The notes beneath the pieces are model-generated. The model did no database searches. It worked only from the letters and a program-made list of their open reading frames with translations, and was not told the origin of the DNA. The position numbers were made by a program, and so were the translations under genes. DNA of 64,000 nt from Lautropia dentalis (GTDB lineage Bacteria > Pseudomonadota > Gammaproteobacteria > Burkholderiales > Burkholderiaceae_E). Below, one piece after another: positions 17,012-26,413 of the stretch (within the stretch, counting starts at the first letter, position 1; the number at the start of each line of letters is the position of its first letter). The DNA lies in NCBI RefSeq assembly GCF_003892345.1, contig NZ_RRUE01000002.1, positions 1,382,619 to 1,446,618 on the forward strand, given 5' to 3'.

Positions 17012-20000
17012 ATGGCCAATCTGTATGTTGAGGTTGATGAAAAGTCTCGGGAGCGCCTGAAGAAAAAGGTCGAACTCCTGCAACGGCGTCACCGTACGTT
17101 CAGGGATTGGCTGAAAGCGGCAGAGGACCCGATCACCCGGCTGGTGGAACTGCTGTTTCCGGATGGCATTCCCATGACTTATGCCGCGGCGAATCTTAGC
17201 TACAGAAACAATCCCGAAAGAAACATAACACTGGCATTGCGGCCTTTGGAGAAGGGCGGGCACTGGCCGTTCCGGAGTGGTGTTTCGCTGGCAGTCAAGG
17301 GATACTGGCCAACCCAGGCGCGCATGCCAAGGTTGCAGATCCAGGACATATACGAAACTGCGGACGTTCCACTGCAGAGCTATGAGCGTGAGTTGGATGT
17401 CATCGTATGCGACTTCGATAACAATCCCGTCCACAGACGAGCAAGTGAAAATAATGCTCTGACGCAAGAGCTTGCGCGAGACCTTCCTCCAATTGCCTAC
17501 GCAACAGGAAAAAAGCTTGACGGATGGGCGGATTATCTGCAATGGAAGCGAAACCTGATTCAGGAAAGGGCGAGGGGAATTCGCTACACTGGACGTTCGT
17601 GGTCAGAGAACGGGAAGGGTTCCATGATCGTGTTTGTCGTCGTGGCGGAGAACAAAGAGACGTTGAGGAATTCATACAGTTTCCTGTCACGCCAGGACGT
17701 AATGGTACAGGGACTTGAAGCCTCAATGGACAGCTGGAACTACAAAGCTGGTAGCGAAACAAAAATAAACAAACTGCCAAGGGGCGTTGCTCTGGGGGCT
17801 CTGGAGCGTCTGGGAACGTCAGAAGCAGCAGGAAAGATACAGGAATGTGCGTGGTCAAACCCCGTTCGCTCAGAGTTGATCGTTTCTCTTTCAGAAGAAG
17901 ATATAAACGATCTTGAGAACGCAGACGGCGGAGAAGAAAGGCGAAAGCTCATCATTGACAGGATCCCTGCGCAGGGGTTTCTCACGCTGTCCCTGGCAGG
18001 CGACATGGCGTTGGTAAATCGCCATGAAAGATCAATCAATCTCCTGAAGGACCAGGGAGGTCTTGCGCCATACCTGTCCACCTACCTGTTCGATGCATCG
18101 CAGGCGTGGATTCCTGAAACACTGATCGAACCAGACAATTGGTACAGGGAGGATCTGAACGAATTCCAGAAGAATGCAGTAAAAAAAATTATCAGTGCGC
18201 CTGAACTGTGCCTCGTTCAGGGACCGCCGGGAACCGGAAAAACTACCGTGATCGCAGAGGCTGTACTGCAGCTTGCCAGCAAGGGCAATCGTGTCATTCT
18301 TGCAAGTCAGGCTCACACGGCGGTTGACAACGCAATGGACCGCCTGGGAGCGCATCCGGGCATGCGCGTGATTCGTCTCGCGCGTGATGTTCGTCGAGTA
18401 TCAGATGACGGAAAGTCGTTTGTGGAATCGGCGTCCCTTGCCAGATACTATGAATCGTTGGCAGCGTACACGGGAGGGAGACTAGAATACTGGAAAACCC
18501 AGGATGATCGCCTGAAATCTGTCGATCAATGGCTTGCCAACGCAAACCTTGTTAATGACAACATAAAAGAGGCAAAGGCGAGTCTGATTTACAAGGAAAA
18601 AGAGCGTGCGGAACGTTACGCAGACCTGAAAAAATCCCAGGATGGCATTATAAACGCGCAGAAGGAGCAGGAGAGAGCGCAGGCACGCAGAAATGCACTG
18701 CAGAGCATGCTTGATGGCCTCAAAGGAGACAGGGATATTCTTGGTGTCGACTGGATCATGATGCCGTCATGCTCTCCCCGTCTTGCTGACTCCTTGTTTC
18801 GTCTTGAGGATGTAAATGTAAAACTGCCATTCAGTCGCACCAGATGGGAGTCCCGTCCTGATGACCAGGGCGAAATACTTAAGGGGCTCCTAGGGCGCTG
18901 GTTTGAAGTTAAAATCTTCCTTGCCACGATGAAGCGTGACGCAGCTGATATTGAAAGAGGAGAACATCTGCATCCAGAGTCCGTCAACAGACTTGAACAA
19001 ATCGAAAAAGAACTACAAGAGATTGATCCTGATACTGAGTACGGCATATCAAGGTTGAAAAACTTAATCAATGAAAAGAAGTCTCTGAAGAGGGCTTCAG
19101 GTATTGATGGGGGTGTGTATCAAAGACTGTTCTCTGACGCAGATAGTGCCTTGACAGGAGCTTCTCCTGGCCATGAAGCTGTTGTCGTAAATTGGCTGAA
19201 TGACAGAGTGGTTGCCATTCAGGTGCTTCAGAAGTCAATAGAAGAACGCATCTCCGAGCATGTCGCTCACGTAGAAGATGCCATCGAAAAATGTGCGGCT
19301 CCACCCGTAGATGAGAGTGAATACAGAAGTTGCGAAGAACGCGTCAGGGAGGCAGAAGAAAGCCTCGAAAAGGCCGAAAAACGCCTGGAGTCTCGCCGCA
19401 ACCGTGTGAGGGAAATGCTTGAGTCTCCGGTTCTCGAGGGGCACGCATCGCAGTACGACACCAGGGCTGAGGTAGAAGGGATACTGATTCGAACGATAGA
19501 GCGTCTTGAGGATGAGAAAAGGGATCTTCTTGAACGACAGCAGGACGCAAATCAGGAACGCAATGTATGGGAGCCGGTTCTGGTTGAATGGCATGAATTG
19601 CTGAAGCAACCGGGCGTGGCTCTCAGAGACTGGGAGCATTGCAAGGATGCATACATTGCCAGCTGCAATGTCGTTGGCGTCACTTGTAACGAGGGCGAGA
19701 GAACTCTGGAGAATGCCGACCAAACCACCTTCGACGTCGCGATCATCGATGAGGTGAGCAAGGCAACCCCGCCGGAATTGCTTTTGCCACTCATGCGGGC
19801 CAGTCGTTCCGTTCTTGTGGGGGATCATCGCCAGTTGCCCCCTCTGTTCCAGGAGGGTATGGACGCCGAATCGTTCAGTGACGCTGTTGACGCGCAGGAG
19901 GGCGAGTCTGAAGAACGCAGGACGGCCCTGACCCGGGAAAACTTCAGGAAGTTTGAAAAGATGGTCACCGCATCACTTTTCAGAGAGCATTTTGAAAAGG

Positions 20001-20914
20001 CGCATGACAGCATCAAGGAAAGGCTGGAAATCCAGTTTCGCATGCATCCGCAGATCATGGCGATGGTCAACCACTTCTATGAGCATCGTCTCAAGTGTGG
20101 ACTTGAGTATCCGAACTATGACCGAAATCATGGAATAACGCTCAGGGACATAGGTGGCAGAGTAATTGTTTCGCCTGCTCGAGATGACAATAATGAACTG
20201 GTAAAAAAGGACATGTCGCGGCCGGTAAGAGACATCCCGGATGTCGAGAAGCAGCGCGTAGTTCATGAGGGTGATCATGTGCTATGGGTAGATACCACTA
20301 GAAACCTCGCTGGAAAGCAGCATAGAGAGGATGTGGATGAACATGACAGGCCCTTGCGCAGCAACCGTCTGGAGGCACAACTTGTTGCACATACACTCTG
20401 TTTGCTGGACGAACAGGGAGCGCAGGTGGGCTACACAAATAACAATCGTCTTCAGGTTGGCGTAGTGTCGTTCTATGCCCGTCAATGCCGCCTGATCCGT
20501 GAGGAAATCAGGAAGGTCCGGCCAGATGGGAAGTTCTCATGTCTGGAAGTAGAAGTGAACACGGTCATCCGCTATCAGGGCAAGGAGAAGCCAGTCATTC
20601 TTGTCAGCATGGTTCGCAATGATGGCATCGATCGCCAGGCTATGGGTAATACCCGAAGGCGTCGGGCGAGTTCCGCCAACGTGGCAAGATTTGAGTTCAT
20701 AAACGTAGCCTTTTCGCGTGCGCAGGAACTGCTGATCGTCTTCGGAGCAAGAAGCACGTGCGAATCCTACAACATTCGCCTTCCCGATATGGATGGTGGA
20801 GTGACAACAGAGCAGCCTGTCTACAAGCGCATTCTCGATAGTCTTGACCGTAGCGCACGTCTGATCCCTGCTTCCAGGTTCATGCGTGTTCCAGCGCAGA
20901 ACAAAAATAAATAA
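17012..20914 (+). CDS. SF1 UPF1/DNA2-like helicase with long coiled-coil insertion (gene 1 of five-gene operon)
   Basis: 1300 residues. Walker A GPPGTGKT lies at 404-411, motif Ia-like ILASQAHTAVDNAMDRL follows, motif II IIDEVSK has its DE at 913-914, motif III is VGDHRQLPP, motif IV is QFRMHPQIMAM near 1009, and motifs V and VI are VIRYQGKEKPVILVS and VAFSRAQELL near 1231. About 500 residues between Walker A and motif II are heavily charged and heptad-like, a coiled-coil insertion. The N-terminal 380 residues match no domain I know. Lower GC than its flanks. The next gene starts 28 bases downstream. Likely an ATP-driven nucleic-acid translocase. Confidence 0.85.
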   Translation: MANLYVEVDEKSRERLKKKVELLQRRHRTFRDWLKAAEDPITRLVELLFPDGIPMTYAAANLSYRNNPERNITLALRPLEKGGHWPFRSGVSLAVKGYWPTQARMPRLQIQDIYETADVPLQSYERELDVIVCDFDNNPVHRRASENNALTQELARDLPPIAYATGKKLDGWADYLQWKRNLIQERARGIRYTGRSWSENGKGSMIVFVVVAENKETLRNSYSFLSRQDVMVQGLEASMDSWNYKAGSETKINKLPRGVALGALERLGTSEAAGKIQECAWSNPVRSELIVSLSEEDINDLENADGGEERRKLIIDRIPAQGFLTLSLAGDMALVNRHERSINLLKDQGGLAPYLSTYLFDASQAWIPETLIEPDNWYREDLNEFQKNAVKKIISAPELCLVQGPPGTGKTTVIAEAVLQLASKGNRVILASQAHTAVDNAMDRLGAHPGMRVIRLARDVRRVSDDGKSFVESASLARYYESLAAYTGGRLEYWKTQDDRLKSVDQWLANANLVNDNIKEAKASLIYKEKERAERYADLKKSQDGIINAQKEQERAQARRNALQSMLDGLKGDRDILGVDWIMMPSCSPRLADSLFRLEDVNVKLPFSRTRWESRPDDQGEILKGLLGRWFEVKIFLATMKRDAADIERGEHLHPESVNRLEQIEKELQEIDPDTEYGISRLKNLINEKKSLKRASGIDGGVYQRLFSDADSALTGASPGHEAVVVNWLNDRVVAIQVLQKSIEERISEHVAHVEDAIEKCAAPPVDESEYRSCEERVREAEESLEKAEKRLESRRNRVREMLESPVLEGHASQYDTRAEVEGILIRTIERLEDEKRDLLERQQDANQERNVWEPVLVEWHELLKQPGVALRDWEHCKDAYIASCNVVGVTCNEGERTLENADQTTFDVAIIDEVSKATPPELLLPLMRASRSVLVGDHRQLPPLFQEGMDAESFSDAVDAQEGESEERRTALTRENFRKFEKMVTASLFREHFEKAHDSIKERLEIQFRMHPQIMAMVNHFYEHRLKCGLEYPNYDRNHGITLRDIGGRVIVSPARDDNNELVKKDMSRPVRDIPDVEKQRVVHEGDHVLWVDTTRNLAGKQHREDVDEHDRPLRSNRLEAQLVAHTLCLLDEQGAQVGYTNNNRLQVGVVSFYARQCRLIREEIRKVRPDGKFSCLEVEVNTVIRYQGKEKPVILVSMVRNDGIDRQAMGNTRRRRASSANVARFEFINVAFSRAQELLIVFGARSTCESYNIRLPDMDGGVTTEQPVYKRILDSLDRSARLIPASRFMRVPAQNKNK

Positions 20915-20942
20915 TCTCCCCTGAACGAAGAGAACATGCATC

Positions 20943-23414
20943 ATGGATACGAAGCTGGGTTCTTTTTCTGTTGAAATTCCTCACTACGTGGTGGAGTCCA
21001 GTGTAGAGTACAGAACGATTCGTCGTCCAACTGTTTTCGAAAGCATGGCACTGAAACTCATTAGCGAGTTTCAGCGCCATGAGGTCATGTCAGGGATGTC
21101 TGTATGTGAAATTTTTGAGAGCCAGCTCGGGGTTTCTTCTACGGATGGTGTGCTGAAGGCGGCCATGGAGGAGATCTCTACAGTCCAGATGATCCGCTTT
21201 GAATCAGGTGGTTCAGTGGAAAAATGCCCATTGAAGCACCTTGGCTTGACAGATGAAGGTCGGAAGTTCCTGAAGACCGGACAGCTTCCCTCCAGGCCCA
21301 AGTATCAAAAGGTATGGCATGTTTATTCACCACTGACTGGGAAGCTGGTGGGACGAGCACGTCATATCTCTGCACCTACGCAAATCGATATTAATTCTGG
21401 TACTGGTGCGGAAGATGGACAGAGACGATGGGAGACTTTTGTAGACGAACTCCATCCGTCAGACCAGTCGGCCGCTGTGCGAGCGATGCTTAAGGAAGAA
21501 AGGCATGAGTGGATAAGCGAGAACACAGTAATAGGTAAAATCGAATCCCGTGTTCTGGAAGTTCGCCCTGAGAATCATGAGCTGACACTGATGTGCTCCA
21601 GTGACGGTACTATGTCGCTCAAGTCTAAAAACAGAGCCCTGGATAGCTGGCTCGAGCGTATGGATCCCGAGTTCGTCTGGAACCATATCATCGGCCCCGC
21701 AGTCTGCTCAGGTAACGTTTCTGTACTGCCAGATCTGGGGCATGCAGCAGTGCGTGATGCCCGGTCGGTGTCGTTGCTGACAACAGTGTTGAAAGGTAAC
21801 CGCGCGGACCCGCCAGGTGGCCGATCCTTTTATGCATGCACCGATGAGACGCGTCTTGAGAGAACCTCTGCAACGGTCAAGATTCTTGTCAGGGAGAAAA
21901 ATCATCCATATGCCGGTTATGTTCAGGAACGAACTGGTGACGAGGGGCTTTTTCTTGGGGTTGGTGTACCAGAGAGTGCCTTTCCTGCAGGGTTGTCGGG
22001 TATATATATTGAGAACGGCACAACGGAACCCCGTCTTGAGCTGAAGGGGGTGGTCTGGCTGTACTGGGGTGGGCAGCCACGTCAAGTGGAGGTATTTGTT
22101 GATGCAGGTGACTGCCGCTCTGCTCCGTTATGGATTGAACTTGGTCGTTCGATTGACGGGCGACTTATTGGAGGCGGAAACGAAGCTGAATTGGCCCTGA
22201 CTTCCCTGTGGAAAGGGGGGGCGAGAGCTATCTGGAAATGGCAGGACCAGATTCCAGCGTCTTCGGGGGGAGTTCTTGGCTTTGTCGAGAGCGCAAAGGG
22301 GTTCTATTCATGGATGAGGCGATTGAAAGGTAATGAGCAATTGCGTTGGATCGAGGACTGGAGTAATGCCATGAATGTTGCGCTTGAAAGATGTATTTCC
22401 ATTAATGGCTACCCAAAGTATTCGATTGAGTTAATAAAGGGGGTTGTTTTCGATCTTGAGAAGATCGGGTTTAGAAGGGAGGCGAGCGTCATGGAGGCAC
22501 TCGTCGAATGCTGCGATCGGATTTCCAATGTTGAAGAAATCAAGATGTTTCGTTTCATTGCAGGAGAGGGGTTTGATATCCCGGTAAAAATGTTCAAGGA
22601 GAGTATTCTGAACGAATGGATTTCGGTCATATCTTCTGGACGAGATGTTTCTGGTTCTGTTTATGGTCCTCATGCGTACGCGAAAATTATGATTGAACTG
22701 TCTCGTGCGTATAAGGCTGTGCATCGCGATATTGGGCTGCTTAATATTCATCAGGTGAAGTCTGGTGATTTTGATTTTCGTTCGGTCACACCCTCTGCTT
22801 TGAATGCCGCCCTTAAGTGGCTTGATGTAACTCATCCTGATCGGCTTGTTTTCCGTAACCCTGTTTCTGATTCACATTATGAGAATTCGCAGCTTACACG
22901 CCTGAGACGTGAAGTGGAAGAGTGGCTTGATGTAGTCAGCAGTAGATTCGCTCCTCGTGAAGAGGAGGGGCGTCGAGTCGTGGTGCTGGATAGTAATGCG
23001 CTTATGGACGACAGGGTAACGGCACTTTCGGTGAACGAAAGCGATGTTCTTGTCATTCCCGCCCCGGTTTTTGATGAGTTGGAGCGGCTGAAGAACTCCG
23101 GCGATCAACGCAAGGCGGGGAGAGTGCGTGCGGCTAACCGCCTGCTTGTTAGTGAGAAATTTTCCTGGCGCATTCAGAATCTGGACGAGGATACTGTTCG
23201 TCGCCTTCTGGGTGGCCTTGATGCTGGGATAGTAGACAATCAAATCCTGGCGACGGCGGGCTACTACAAACTGAATGATGTGATTCTTGTCAGCGGTGAC
23301 AATAATCTACGGGCAAAGGCTGTGTCCTTTGGTGTTCGTGTCATGAGTCCTGGTGAATACCTGAATGCAGGGAAAGGTTCTTCTGCTAAAGGCAAAGGAG
23401 GCAAAAGAAAGTGA
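20943..23414 (+). CDS. Large protein with C-terminal PIN-type nuclease domain (gene 2 of five-gene operon)
   Basis: 823 residues. Residues about 678-815 form a PIN domain: VVVLDSNALMDD (Asp683), PAPVFDELERLKN (Asp711-Glu712), GLDAGIVDNQILA (Asp760, Asp765) and LVSGDNNLRAKA (Asp786), so the acidic metal-binding set is intact. The N-terminus resembles a winged-helix segment (LISEFQRHEVMSGMSVCEIF, then LTDEGRKFLKTGQLPSRPK). The middle 500 residues are unrecognised. It ends with a basic tail. Probably an RNase effector or processing nuclease. The stop overlaps the start region of the next gene, indicating coupling. Confidence 0.8.
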   Translation: MDTKLGSFSVEIPHYVVESSVEYRTIRRPTVFESMALKLISEFQRHEVMSGMSVCEIFESQLGVSSTDGVLKAAMEEISTVQMIRFESGGSVEKCPLKHLGLTDEGRKFLKTGQLPSRPKYQKVWHVYSPLTGKLVGRARHISAPTQIDINSGTGAEDGQRRWETFVDELHPSDQSAAVRAMLKEERHEWISENTVIGKIESRVLEVRPENHELTLMCSSDGTMSLKSKNRALDSWLERMDPEFVWNHIIGPAVCSGNVSVLPDLGHAAVRDARSVSLLTTVLKGNRADPPGGRSFYACTDETRLERTSATVKILVREKNHPYAGYVQERTGDEGLFLGVGVPESAFPAGLSGIYIENGTTEPRLELKGVVWLYWGGQPRQVEVFVDAGDCRSAPLWIELGRSIDGRLIGGGNEAELALTSLWKGGARAIWKWQDQIPASSGGVLGFVESAKGFYSWMRRLKGNEQLRWIEDWSNAMNVALERCISINGYPKYSIELIKGVVFDLEKIGFRREASVMEALVECCDRISNVEEIKMFRFIAGEGFDIPVKMFKESILNEWISVISSGRDVSGSVYGPHAYAKIMIELSRAYKAVHRDIGLLNIHQVKSGDFDFRSVTPSALNAALKWLDVTHPDRLVFRNPVSDSHYENSQLTRLRREVEEWLDVVSSRFAPREEEGRRVVVLDSNALMDDRVTALSVNESDVLVIPAPVFDELERLKNSGDQRKAGRVRAANRLLVSEKFSWRIQNLDEDTVRRLLGGLDAGIVDNQILATAGYYKLNDVILVSGDNNLRAKAVSFGVRVMSPGEYLNAGKGSSAKGKGGKRK

Positions 23415-23419
23415 GTCAT

Positions 23420-24535
23420 ATGAGCCAGGCTCAGTGGGAGCTTCAACAGCAACGTCAGCAGGAACTGATTCGTGAGCAGGCCCGGGCAAGCGCCAGTAAC
23501 CTGCTTTCAGTCATGAGACGATCTCTCGATCAGGTGCTGCAACGTGATTTTGTACAGTATATTCCGGAGGAGTTCAACGAAGCTGAAATCGAGCTCCATC
23601 GCCTGTCTGTGCTGGTTGAGACTGATCCAGTTCTGGCCAGGGGTCTGTGCGCGACCCTTTGGACGAGGGTAAAAGGTCTGCTCGAGCTTGGGGCAAATGT
23701 TCGAAAGAAGTACCTCGAGGTGCGGCAAGCTGAGGAGCAGGCCGCAAGGGAAGCCGCCGTGCGGGAGGCCGAACGCAAACGGCATGTCCGGCAGGAGGCG
23801 GAGCTGCTTTGGCAGCACGAGCTTTCGGCTTGGGGTGACCGGCTCGCGCTTTCTCTCGCACGTCCGGAGCTTCTGGCCCTTCGGGGCAATCTGCTGGGAG
23901 AAGATGGTGCGGTGTCCCTGGATGGCCTTCGATCGTCGCTTCATGAACTTCGTATCCGATTCGAGAGGGAGGCCCGCGATCAGAGAGAGCAGGTGCACAG
24001 GGAGTCCCGGCAGGCAGCTGTCGAGGAGTTTCTTCGCCCGCTTGCCGAAAGGATCGACTCTATTACTGGAGAGAAAACCCAGCATCTTAAGGAGCGGCTT
24101 GATGGGCTGCGACGGCTTCCCGCAGAGGAAGTTGAAAGCATGCTTCCGGCCTTGATGGCCGAGGTGGACTCCTGCTGTATCGATGAATCGGTACGGCGCG
24201 AGATGGTTCGCGCCGTAGTCAACACTATGGTAGATGCTGGTTTTCAGGTGGACGGCCCCAGGCTTATCCGGGACGGCGATACTGATGAGGTCCTGATCCG
24301 GGGACGCAAGCCCGCAGGGTCTCAGGCCGAGTTTCGCATTGGTCTCAACAGGGAGGTGGTCTACAAATTTGATCGCTATCGTGGCAGTGAGTGCAAAGCC
24401 GATATTGACCAAGTCATTCCTGCTATTCAGTCTGTTTATGGAATCAATCTTTCCGATGAAAGGGTTCTGTGGCGTAACCCGGACGACAGGAGCTGTGACG
24501 CCGTCCCGCAACCGACCAAACGGAGGAGCAGGTAA
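23420..24535 (+). CDS. Coiled-coil protein of unknown function (gene 3 of five-gene operon)
   Basis: 371 residues from ATG 23420 (MSQAQWELQQQRQQELIREQ); a GTG at 23411 overlapping the previous stop is an alternative. Residues 1-35 and about 95-140 are strongly heptad-like with runs of E, R, Q and A. Residues 170-260 are helical and charged. The C-terminal 110 residues (from about VVNTMVDAGFQVDGPRLI to VYGINLSDERVLWRN) look like a small globular alpha/beta domain. No family is recognised. The stop TAA is immediately followed by the ATG of the AAA+ gene, so it is probably a partner or adaptor of that ATPase. Confidence 0.75.
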   Translation: MSQAQWELQQQRQQELIREQARASASNLLSVMRRSLDQVLQRDFVQYIPEEFNEAEIELHRLSVLVETDPVLARGLCATLWTRVKGLLELGANVRKKYLEVRQAEEQAAREAAVREAERKRHVRQEAELLWQHELSAWGDRLALSLARPELLALRGNLLGEDGAVSLDGLRSSLHELRIRFEREARDQREQVHRESRQAAVEEFLRPLAERIDSITGEKTQHLKERLDGLRRLPAEEVESMLPALMAEVDSCCIDESVRREMVRAVVNTMVDAGFQVDGPRLIRDGDTDEVLIRGRKPAGSQAEFRIGLNREVVYKFDRYRGSECKADIDQVIPAIQSVYGINLSDERVLWRNPDDRSCDAVPQPTKRRSR

Positions 24536-26410
24536 ATGACTGGAGAACATTCTTTCTGGCAGGAAGCCTTCCGTCGCGAAAGTGGCATTCGCCGTGGGAT
24601 CATCCTTCATGGGAATGTGGGTGATAGTTTCCTTTCTTCCGGTGGGATGGACGGTGCTTGGGAAACGGTTCCTGCTGTGGTCGAACGCCTGCTGAAGACG
24701 CGCGGCTTTCGTGAGGTCGTTTTTTGGGACCGTGTCTCCGGTGTTTCCGGTGTTGCTCCCCGAACATGGCGAGATCTGGCCAGTTCTGCTGTGGAACGGG
24801 ATGTGACGGCTGAGGGGGTTGCGTACGATTTTGGGGAGCCTTCGCGGACCGTTCGTACCCCCCAGGCGCGAGAGCAAGGGGGGGCAATGATGGTGACGCC
24901 AGACGACTTTTTGGCAGTAGTGTCCCGGGCCATGCTGAAGGCGCGTCCTGATCCGGTAGCGTTTGTGATCGACTGGTCTCACCTGCTGTTTGGCGAGAAC
25001 AATGCGCTGACCGAGACAGAGCGGGGTTGGCTGCTTCGCATGGGCAAGGCGATACGGGATGGAGACCCCGGGCTTTACCCGATTGCAGGTAATGGTGGGG
25101 CCGTGGTCCAGAGCATCGTCGTGTTCATCTGTCAGGGGCTTACGGTCCTGCCGCCGATTCTGTATCAGGGCAACCCCCTGTTCAAGGAGATCAACATTCC
25201 ATTGCCTTCGCGTCATGAGCGTCAGGCTGCTGTTTTACGGTTTCAGGATTTGTTCGATATTGATCCCCCTGTTCAGCCCCAGAGCAGATCGCTCGCAGAC
25301 ATGGTGGACGCCATGGACGGCTTTACACTTCGTGATATTCACAATCTGGCCATACTTTCGCGTCAGCAGCGTGGCATGACTCATGAGTCTCTAATCAGTC
25401 TGTATCGCTTTGGAGAGCGTCACAGCCCCTGGGAACAGCTCAGTCACGACAAACTCCGCAAGGCAAAGGAAACGCTGGAGCAACGGGTCAAGGGACAGGA
25501 ATCTGCCATTGAGGCCGTCAACAGGATACTCATCAGGGCTTATACCGGGCTATCCGGATTGCAACACTCCAGCAAGCAGCGGACGCCAAAAGGCGCTCTG
25601 TTCTTCGTTGGACCAACGGGTGTCGGAAAGACAGAGCTTGCCAGATCCCTTGCCCAGTTCCTGTTTGGAGATGAAGAGGCGTGCATTCGATTCGATATGT
25701 CCGAGTTCAATCATGAACATGCGGATCAGCGTCTGGTTGGCGCTCCCCCGGGGTATGTGGGGTTTGAACAGGGCGGACAGTTGACCAATGCGGTCAAAAG
25801 TCGTCCCTTCTCCTTGCTGCTGTTCGATGAAATCGAGAAAGCGCACCCTCGAATCCTCGACAAGTTTCTGCAGATCCTCGAGGATGGCCGACTCACGGAT
25901 GGAAAGGGAGATACGGTCCAGTTTTCTGACACATTCATTGTGTTTACCTCCAACATTGGTGCGGCACAGATCAGCCCCGATGATCCCAGTTCACGAGATG
26001 CCTTTATTGAGCATGTCCGCAGACATTTTGTTCATGAACTGAAGCGTCCTGAGCTTCTCGGGCGGATTGGTGGAGGCAACATCATCCCCTTTAATTTCAT
26101 GAAGGATGAGAAATTCCTTGTGGACATTGCCCGGGTCAAGCTTCAGCCCCTGCGTCGTCGTCTCAAGGAGAAGTGGGGAATCAAACAGCTTGTTTTTGAG
26201 GATGAAACCAGAGCACTTCAGGCCGTTGTGCGCATGGTGGACAAAAGCAGTGGTGGCAGAGGAGTGCTCAACGCATTGATATCCGCTCTGTTTGATCCCA
26301 TGGCGCGTTTTCTGTTTGATGAGGTAGGAACTCCTTCCCGGTCCGAGGGGCGTTGCATCACGGTCATGCAAGCCGGGGACAGGCCAATCTTCGAGTTTGA
26401 TTTGGAGTAG
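24536..26410 (+). CDS. ClpB/Hsp100-like AAA+ ATPase with degenerate first module (gene 4 of five-gene operon)
   Basis: 624 residues. The C-terminal half is a ClpA/B D2-type module: Walker A GPTGVGKTELARSLA at 359-366, pore loop GYVGFEQGG near 405, Walker B LLLFDEIEKAHP near 430, sensor-1 region FIVFTSNIG, and a C-terminal small domain. The N-terminal half resembles an AAA+ module that has lost Walker A: it keeps a hydrophobic strand like Walker B (VAFVIDWSHLLF near 141) and a later helical lid (GFTLRDIHNLAILSRQQRG). There is no ClpP-binding loop or N-domain that I recognise. It probably remodels or unfolds a partner in this operon. Confidence 0.85.
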   Translation: MTGEHSFWQEAFRRESGIRRGIILHGNVGDSFLSSGGMDGAWETVPAVVERLLKTRGFREVVFWDRVSGVSGVAPRTWRDLASSAVERDVTAEGVAYDFGEPSRTVRTPQAREQGGAMMVTPDDFLAVVSRAMLKARPDPVAFVIDWSHLLFGENNALTETERGWLLRMGKAIRDGDPGLYPIAGNGGAVVQSIVVFICQGLTVLPPILYQGNPLFKEINIPLPSRHERQAAVLRFQDLFDIDPPVQPQSRSLADMVDAMDGFTLRDIHNLAILSRQQRGMTHESLISLYRFGERHSPWEQLSHDKLRKAKETLEQRVKGQESAIEAVNRILIRAYTGLSGLQHSSKQRTPKGALFFVGPTGVGKTELARSLAQFLFGDEEACIRFDMSEFNHEHADQRLVGAPPGYVGFEQGGQLTNAVKSRPFSLLLFDEIEKAHPRILDKFLQILEDGRLTDGKGDTVQFSDTFIVFTSNIGAAQISPDDPSSRDAFIEHVRRHFVHELKRPELLGRIGGGNIIPFNFMKDEKFLVDIARVKLQPLRRRLKEKWGIKQLVFEDETRALQAVVRMVDKSSGGRGVLNALISALFDPMARFLFDEVGTPSRSEGRCITVMQAGDRPIFEFDLE

Positions 26411-26413
26411 CAC

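Noticed and set aside
16754-17542. 262-codon minus-strand frame covering the gap upstream of the helicase
   Set aside because: It overlaps both flanking genes and has no recognisable domain or ribosome-binding site.
23507-25216. 569-codon minus-strand open frame
   Set aside because: It runs antisense across two coupled genes with strong family features; no recognisable protein.
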